Source: Inia geoffrensis (Eukaryota > Chordata > Mammalia > Artiodactyla > Iniidae). From it: a DNA stretch of 64,000 bases. Numbering within the stretch: the stretch's first letter is position 1; each line of letters opens with the position of its first letter. Where the stretch lies: positions 60,550,001 through 60,614,000 of the forward strand of contig CM070903.1 in assembly GCA_036417435.1 (NCBI GenBank). Direction: 5' to 3'. The translations under genes were made by a program, and so were the position numbers. This document shows, in pieces, positions 51,001 through 60,000 of the stretch. The notes under the pieces are model-generated. The model ran no database searches and was not told the DNA's origin. It worked only from the letters and a program-made list of their open reading frames with translations.

Positions 51001-54000
51001 CTCTCTAGGTCCATCCCCATCTCTGCAAATCACCCAATTTCGTTCCTCTTTATGGCTGAGTAATATTCTATTGTATATATGTACCACATCTTCTTTATCC
51101 GTTCCTCTGTCGATGGGCATTTAGGTTGCTTCCATGTCCTGGCTATTGTAAATAGCGCTGCTATGAACATTGGGGTGCATGTGTTTTTCTGAATTACGGT
51201 TTTCTCTGGGTATTTGCCCAGTAGTGGGATTGTTGGGTCACATGGTAGTTCTATTTTTGGTTCCTTAAGGGACCTCCATACTGTTTTCCATAGTGGCTGT
51301 ATTAATTTACATTCCCACCAATAGTGTATGAGAGTTCCCTTTTCTCCACACCCTCTCCAGCATTTATTGTTTGTAGATTTTTTGACAATGGCCATTCTGA
51401 CCAGTGTAAGGTGATACCACATTGTAGTTTTGATTTGCATTTCTCTAATAACTGGTGATGCTGAGCATCTTTTCATGTGTTCATTGGCCATCTATATGTC
51501 TCCTTTGGAGAAATGTCTATTTAGGTCTTCTGCCCATTTTTGGATCGGGTTGTTTGTTCTTTTGATATTGAGGTGTATGAGCTGCTTGTATATTTTGGAG
51601 ATTAATCCTTTGTCAGTTGCTTCGTTTGCAAATATTTTCTCCCATTCTGAGGGTTGTCTTTTCGTCTTGTTTATGGTTTCCTTTGCTGTTCAAAAGCTTT
51701 AAAGTTTCGTTAGGTCCCATTTGTTTATTTTTGTTTTTATTTCCATTTCTCTAGGAGGTGGGTCAAAAAGGATCTTGCTGTGATTTATGCCATAGCGTGT
51801 TCTGCCTATGTTTTCCTCTAAGAGTTTTATAGTGTCTGGTCTTACATTTAGGTTTTTAATCCATTTTGAGTTTATTTTTGTGTATGGTGTTAGGGAGTGT
51901 TCTAATTTCATTCTCTTACATGTAGCTGTCCAGTTTTCCCAGCACCACTTATTGAAGAGGCTGTCTTTTCTCCATTGTATATTCTTACCTCCTTTGTCCT
52001 AGATTAGGTGAGCATAGGTGCATGGGTTTATCTCTGGGCTTTCTGTCCAGTTCCATTGATCTATATTTCTGTTTTTGTGCCAGTACCATACTGTCTTGAT
52101 TACCATAGCTTTGTAGTATAGTCTGAAGTCAGGGAGCCTGATTTCTCCAGCTTCGTTGTTCTTAAGATTGCTTTGGCTATTCGGGGTCTTTTGTATTTCC
52201 TGACAGATTGTAAAATTTTTTGTCTAGCTCTGTAAAAAATGCCAGTGGTAATTTGATAGGGATTGCGTTGAATCTCTAGATTGCTTTGGGTAGTATAGTC
52301 ATTTTCACAATATTGATTCTTCCAATCCAAGAACATGGTATATCTCTCCATCTGTTTATGTTATCTTTGATTTCTTTCATCAGTGTTTTATAGTTCTCTG
52401 AGTACAGGTCTTTTGCCTCCTTAGGTAGGTTTATTCCTAGGTATTTTATTCTTTTTGTTGCAGTGGTAAATGGAATTGTTTCCTTAATTTCTCTTTCTGC
52501 ATTTGCGTTGTTAGTGTATAGGAATGCCAGAGATTTCTGTGTATTAATTTTGTATCCTGCAACTTTACCAAATTCATTGATTAGCTCTAGTAGTTCTCTG
52601 GTGGCATCTTTAGGATTTTCTATGTATAGTATCATGTCTTCTGCAAACAGTGACCGTTTTACTTCTTCTTTTCCAATTTGGATTCTTTTTATTTCTTTTT
52701 CTTCTCTGATTGCCTTGACTAGAACTTCCAAAACTATGTTGAATAATAGTGGAGAGAGTGGACCCCCTTGTCTTGTTCCTGATCTTAGAGTTTCAACTTT
52801 TCACCACTGAGAATAGTGTTTACTGTGGGATTGTCATATATGGCCTTTATTATGTTGAGGTAGGTTCCCTCTATACCCACTTTCTGGAGAGGTATTTTTT
52901 TTATCATAAATCAGTACTCAATTTTCTTGAAAGCTTTTTCTGCATCTATTGAGTTTTTTTTTTGTTTGTTTGTTTGTTTTTGCTGTACGCGGGCCTCGCT
53001 GTTGTGGCCTCTCACTGTTGTGGCCTCTCCCGTTGCGGAGCACAGGCTCCGGATGCGCAGGCTCAGCGGCCATGGCTCACGGGCCCAGCCGCTCCGCGGC
53101 ATGTGGGATCTTCCCAGACTGGGGCCCGAACCTGTGTCCCCTGCATCGGCAGGTGGACTCTCAACCACTGCGCCACCAGGGAAGCCCGACCATATGGTTT
53201 TTATTCTTTCATTTAATTATGTGGTGTAGCACAATGATTGATTTGCATATATTGAAGAAGCCTTGCATCCCTGGGATAAACCCCACTTGATCATGGTGTA
53301 TGATCCTTTTAATGTGCTGTCAGATTCTGTTTGCTAGTATTTTGTTGAGGATTTTTGCGTCTGTGTTCATCAGTGATACTGGCCTGTAGTTTTCTTGTTT
53401 TGTGATGTCTTTGTCTGGTTTTGGTATCAGGGTTATGGTAGTCTCATAGAATGAGTTTGGGAGTGTTCCATCCTCTGCAATTTCTTGGAAGAGTTTGAGA
53501 AGGATAGGTGTTAACTCTTCCTCTAAATGTCTTAACAGAATTCACCTGTGAAGCCATCTGGTCCTGAACTTTTGCTTGTTGGAAGGTTTTTAACCACAGT
53601 TTCAATTTTATTACTCGTGATTGGTCTGTTCATATTTTCTGTTTCTTCTTGGCTCAGTCTTGGAAGTTTGTACTTTTCTAAGAATTTGCCCATTTCATCC
53701 AGGTTGTCCATTTTATTGGCCTATAGTTGCTTGTAGTACTCTCTTATGATCCTTTATATTTCTATGGTGTCAGTTGTAACTTCTCCTTTTCATTTCTAAT
53801 TTTACTGATTTGAGTCCTCTCCCTTTTTTTCTTGATGAGTCTGGCTAAAGGTTTGTCAATTCTGTTTATCTTCTCAAAGAACCAGTTTCTAGTTTTATCG
53901 ATCTTTGCTATCGTTTCTTTCACTTCTTTTTCATTTATTTCTGCTCTGAGATTTATTATGATTTCTTTCCTTCCACTAACTTTGGGTTTTGTTTGTTCTT

Positions 54001-57000
54001 CTTTCTCTAGTTGCTTTAGGTGTAAGGTTAGGTTGTTTATTGGAGAGGTTTCTTGTTTCTTGAGGTAAGACTGTATTGCTATAAACTTCCCTCATAGAAC
54101 TGCTTTTGCTGCATCCCACAGATTTTGGGTCATCGCCTTTTCATTGTCATTTGTTTCTAGGTATTTTTTGATTTCCTCTTTACTTTCTTCAGTGATCCCT
54201 TGGTTATTTAGTAGTGTATTGTTTAGCCTCCATGTGTTTGTATTTTTTTTACAGTTTTTTTCTTGTAATTGATTTCTAATCTCAGAGTGTTGTGGTTGGA
54301 AAATATGCTATGATTTCAGTTTTCTTAAATTTACTGAGGCTTGAATGGTGACCCAAGATGTGATCTATCCTGGAGAGTGTTCCATGAGCACTTGAGAAGA
54401 AAGTGTATTCTGCCACTTTTGGGTGGAATGTCCTATAAATATCAATTAAGCCCATCTTGTCTAATGTGTCATTTAAAGCTTTTGTTTCCTTATTTATTTT
54501 CATTTTGCATGATCCGTCCATTGGTGTAAGTGGAGGGTTAAAGTCCCCCACTATTATTGTGTTACTGTCGATTTCTCCTTTTATGGCTGTTAGCATTTGC
54601 CTTATGTATTGAGGTGCTCCTATGTTGGGAGCATAGGTATTTACAGTTGTTATACCTTCTTCTTGGATTGATCCTTTGATCATTATGTAGTGTCCTTCCT
54701 TGTCTCTTGTAATAGTCTTTATTTTAAAGCCTATCCTGTCTGACATGAGTATTGCTACTCCAGCTTTTCTGATTCCCATTTGCATGGAATATCCTTTTCC
54801 ATCCCCTCACTTTCGGTCTGTACGTGTCGCCAGGTCTGAAGTGGGTCTCTTGCAGACAGCATATATATAGGTCTTGTTTTTGTATCCATTCGGCCAGTCT
54901 GTGTCTTTTGGTTGGGACATTTAAACCATTTACATTTAAGGTAATTATAGCTATGTATGTTCCTATTCCCATTTTCTTAATTGTTTTGGGTTTATTCTTG
55001 TAGGTCTTTTTCTTTTCTTGTGTTTTCCTCCCAGAGAAGTTCCTTTAGCATTTGTTGTAGAGCTGGTTTGGTGGTGCTGAATTCTCTTAGCTTTTGCTTG
55101 TCTGTAAAGCTTTTGATTTCTCCATTGAATCTGAATGAGATCCTTGCTGGGTAGAGTAATCTTGGTTGTAGGTTTTTCCCTTTCATCAGTTTAAATATGT
55201 CCTGCCATTCCCTTCTGGCCTGCAAAATTTCTGCTGAAAAATCAGCTGATAACCTTATGGGGATTCCCTTGTAGGTTATTTGTTGCTTTTCCCTTGCTGC
55301 TTTTAATATTTTTTCTTTGTATTTAATTTTTGTTAGTTTGATTAACATGTGTCTCGGTGTGTTTCTCCTTGGGTTTATCCTGTATGGAACTCTGTGCTTC
55401 CTAGACTTGATTGACTGTTTCTTTTCCCATGTTAGGGAAGTTTTCAACTATAATCTCTTCGAATATTTTCTCGGCCCTTTCCCTTCCTCGTCTTCTTCTG
55501 GGACCCCTGTAATTCGAACGCTGGTGTGTTCGATGTTGTCCCAGAGGTCTCTTAGACTGTCCTCAATTCTTTTCATTCTTTTTTCTTTATTCTGTTCCTC
55601 GGCAGTTAACTCCACCGTTGTATCTTCCAGCTCACTTATTCGTTCTTCTGCCTTGGTTATTCTGCTGTTGATTCCTTCATATGTGTTTTTCGTTTCAGTT
55701 ATTGTGTGGGTCATCGCTGACTGTTTGTTCTTTAGTTCATGTAGGTCTTTGTTAAATGTTTCTTGTATTTTCCCCATTCTATTTCCTAGATCTTGGATCA
55801 TCTTTATTATCATTTCTCTGAATTCTTTTTCAGACAGCTTGCCTATTTCCTCTTCGTTTATTTCGTCTGTGGGAGTTTACCTTGCTCCTTTGTCTGCAGA
55901 GTATTTTATTTCTCTGTCGTTTCATTTTGTCTAACCTACTTTGTTTACGGTCTTCTTTCTGCAGGCTGCAGGGTCGTAGTTCTTCTTGTTTCTGTTGACT
56001 GTCCCCTGGTGGGTGAGGTTGGTCCAGGGGCTTGTGCAGGCTTCCTGGTGGGAGCACCTCTTGCCTGTGCTCTGTTGGGTGGAGTTGAATCTTTTCCCTC
56101 TTGATGGGCAGGGCTGCATCAGGTGGTATGTTTTGGGGTGTCTGTGAACTTAGTACAGCTTTAGGCAGCCTGTCTACTGATGGATGGGCCTGTGTTCCTG
56201 TCTTGCTGGTTGTTTGGTGTGAGGTGTTTGGCACTGGAGCCTGCAGGCAGTTGTGTGGGGTCGGGTCTTAGTGTTGATATGGATACCTTCAGTAACGTGC
56301 ACGCCAATTAATATTCCCTGGGCCCGGGAATTCTCTGGTGTTCCAGCGTCCTGGACTCTATGTCCGCACCCTGGAGGCCCAGGCCCAACCCCTAGCTGGG
56401 GTCTCCAGTGAGTTTTAAACTCTAGGCCAGGGTAAAATTTCCATCCACCAGTGGTTTTGTTCACACGATCATTTCTCTGCTCCATTGTCAACTTGTTTCT
56501 TCTTTCTTCCCTGTAGTATATTCCAGCAAGTAACAACAACACACCAATCCATGGCTTTTATATCTATTACCGACCCACGGACAGTGACAATGATAGTGAC
56601 TACAAGAAGGATATGGTGGAAGGTGAGAAACACGTGTGTGAGATAGTTTCCTCTGTTGGCAAGGGGCTCTAGGAGTTGGGGAAAGTAGAAAATGTGGGCT
56701 GGCCTGCCCCACATCGTTGGCTCTTTCTTGACACACTTGGGGTCACTGAGTTCATAAGCCCACATGCTTCGTTCCATGGTGATGGGACAACAGGAACATG
56801 GGTGGGCACCTAGAACATGGCCTCCAGCGGGGGCTAAGCAAGCCACATGCATAATCATCACGCTGACTCTCTCTCTGTCTTTCCCAGGGGATAGATACTG
56901 GCACTCCATCAGCCACCTGCAGCCGGAGACCTCCTATGACATTAAGATGCAGTGCTTCAACGAAGGAGGGGAGAGTGAGTTCAGCAACGTGATGATCTGT

Positions 57001-60000
57001 GAAACCAAAGGTGATCTCTTCGGGTTCTCTGATCTCCTCTTGCTCTCCTCCCAGCAGACTAGGGCAACGTCACTGCTCTGTGTGCCATGCTGGGTATCTC
57101 TTCTCCAGCATGACTCCTTATTTTCCAAGTATCCCCAGACTTTGTCATCTTAACCCTTCTCATCCTTTGCCTGTGCCTCGTATTAAGTACGAGTGGGCTG
57201 CCATCGTGACGGTTTCACGGAGCTTGGGAATGAACTCACACGTCAACTCATGGGTTAGAACCCACTCTTAAGTTGGGAGCTTTCTATAAACACTTTACTC
57301 CTACAGTAACATTTGGTACTCACATTGGTTAGTTTACTTAATTTAACTACAACCCCATGGGAAAAGAAAAACTGAGCATCAGGACATGTTATACCTTGAC
57401 CAAGGTCACACAGCTGGTCAGCGGTGGAGCACACTCTGGGCCAAGTTTGTCCAACTACAAGCCCAGACTCTTGCCCCTGCACTAAAACACGTGAAATATA
57501 TTCATATAATAACTTGATTTTTGCACACTGGTCAAGTGGATAGGTAGCATTTCCATTTTGCAAATACTGTAAGGCGTATTGCAAAACAGTGTAATCAGGA
57601 GATCCCAAAGGAACAGGGATAGAGCCAAGAAAACAATCCATTTTCCTGTCATGGCAACATTCCGTCTCCCGTGTGCCCTTCCTGCCCTCTTCTATCACGT
57701 ACAGTGAAGGGGCAGGTGCACACACAGCCAGCATTCCTGTGTCAGGGGACACGCAGAGTGCCCGGGGCAAAGAACAGAGACTTCACACAGCCTTCGCATT
57801 GGTCTTCTGGAAGGACTGAACCTTCAGCAGGGTGGAGGCAGTGGCCTGGGGCATAGGACAAGCCTTCACGTAGCTCCACACGGTGGGAGTATGTGGCACT
57901 GGAAGGACGAGAGAGGGCAGTGCTCAGGGAAGAGGCCACGGGCATCAGGGACCCTGTGGGCTGTGAGGTGGAGAAGGGTCATCGTTGGATTCGCCTGTCA
58001 GGAAGGGTCACTGGTGACTATGCAGGAATGGGCTGAGGGGGGAGAACCGGGGCCGCGAAGGACAGGTGAAGAGAAGGGGCGGGCTTGAGCCTCTTTTCTG
58101 AGGGAGCGTAGGGAGGACGAGGGACTGATAGTGTGTTGAGGCTGCGAGAGAGTGAAAGGAGTTCAGCGTAAACCTTGAGGTTTTGAACTTGAAGAACCAC
58201 ACAGGTGGTGGGGCCATCTATCGAAATGGGGAAGGCCAGCAGGGAACCCGCTTCCACAAGAAAGGAACAACGTGAACCACTTGGAGGCGTCCCTGAGTCT
58301 GATTCTCCTGAGACGCTGAAATGCAAGTGTCCCGTGAGGGAAGCAGGTGTCCTGTCCAGGGAGGACCCTGGGTAAGGGTATTTGGCGGTCACTGGGATGT
58401 AGGCTGCAATCACGGGAATAGAGGGAAGAAGAAGACAGAGTGTAGTCTGAGAGGGACCAGGAAGACTTCTCAGTGTCTGAGGCAAAGACAGGAAGAAAAG
58501 GGCAAGAAGAGAGAAATGGAAGCAGCAGCGGCAGAGAGGTTACAGGAAACCCAGGAGACTGTAGTGTCAGAAAGTCATAGGGGAGGACGGCTGCGAAAAG
58601 GAGTTAACGATGTCAGGTACATCCTGACAACAGCAAAAGCCAGATGCCGAGGTTGCCACCTCGTAAACTTTTGGATTGGCATTTCTCTAGCACTGTCAGT
58701 CCTAGTGAGCCCCGAACCCCGTCTCCCTGCTCTGCACCCCAGCTCAGACCTAGGACTTCACATCTCTCGATGCACCCAGGAATAGCAAATTCACGGGGAA
58801 GTTCTTCCATTCCCAGTTCTTTCTGGTTTCAGGTACTTTTTATATTTTCTTCCAAAAGTTCCCCAGCTATGCTCCTAGAAAACCCCTACACCACTTCTGC
58901 CCCCCAAAGACCCAGCCTGCCCCTAGTGCTTGGTCCACAAATATCTCAGGGTGTTTTTTCAAGTGTCTTCAGTGATGCCCAGTTTCACCTTAGATGTCAC
59001 TTTCATGCTGAGCTTGGACACCACACTCACCCACCGAAAGCCCTGTCTTGTAAGTTTGACCCCGTTTCTCACACCCATGGAATCAGGATATTGTTTTCCT
59101 ATTTTTCATGAAAGAAATGTCAAAGAAATAGCGGCTGAAGTGAGTTTTGTCCCAATTAACAGCCCGGAAGTCTTCTGGTCAGCCTGGTCGACTCCCAGCC
59201 CCAACTCTGGCCCCGCCACAGCTACCACCCCATGAAACCATAGAGCGGCCGGTGGGCACAGGGGCCATGGTGGCCCGCTCCAGTGACCTGCCCTACCTGA
59301 TCGTCGGGGTCGTCCTGGGCTCCATCGTCCTCATCATCGTTGCCTTCATCCCCTTCTGCTTGTGGAGGGCCTGGTCTAAGCAAAGTGAGTGAATGACCGT
59401 CCTCAACACCAAGGGGAAGGAGCCTGGGGCGGGGGTGAGGGGAGGAGGGGTCTCCCAGTCCCTAAGGAGGCCTCTGCCCAGGGCAGGATCCCAGGCGCCC
59501 TGCTTCACACGTGGGAGCTCAAGTTCCTGGTGGGTCCCCCAGAAGGCTTGGAGAGAGTCGGAGAACGCTCACAGATGGGGCCTTCCCTTCGGCTCATAGA
59601 CGTTGGCAGACGGAGAGGATGAAGTGGGAGTTGGTCTGTGTTCTCTGCATCCCTGGAGCTCAGTACTTAGCTGGCTGTGTTTCCTTTTACTGTCTCAAGC
59701 TCTGACCACGTACTCATACTTTCAGTTGACCCTGCCTCTTCCCGCCTCTTTAGGTGTGTGGCTCCCTTGAGCTTTCCCCCTAATCCTAGGTTAATCTGAT
59801 TTATCCACTGATTTCTGCTTCAGATGGTAACACATCTGGTCAACTTGCTTCATTTAAATATCGTTCCTTGTGTTAACTTGCCACTTCATTCTCCCAAATC
59901 CTGGTCCTGTGTCTCCTCTCCCTACCGCAAAAAAAAAAAAAAAAAAGTCTAGATGTTAGGAAGAAGTGGGTGACAGGAAGAATTTTCCGAGAGAGAGAGG

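Larger units (their letters stand above)
50587..56398 (-). mobile_element. Nearly full-length LINE-1, antisense to BOC, in intron 11
   Basis: 5.8 kb including a nested CHR-2. The left end is the L1 3' end and the right end stops within the 5' UTR, so it is 5'-truncated. Target duplications of 13 bp, GGGTCTCCAGTGA, lie at 50574-50586 and 56399-56411 and extend imperfectly five bases further. ORF1 and ORF2 are recognisable but interrupted. By eye it is close to, but clearly different from, the L1 at 26.8-33.7 kb. Confidence 0.94.
50232..56516 (+). other. BOC: BOC intron 11
   Basis: GT-AG. An antisense L1 of 5.8 kb (50587-56398) with a nested CHR-2 makes up over 90% of it. Without these inserts the ancestral intron would have been only about 0.5 kb. 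Confidence 0.9.
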
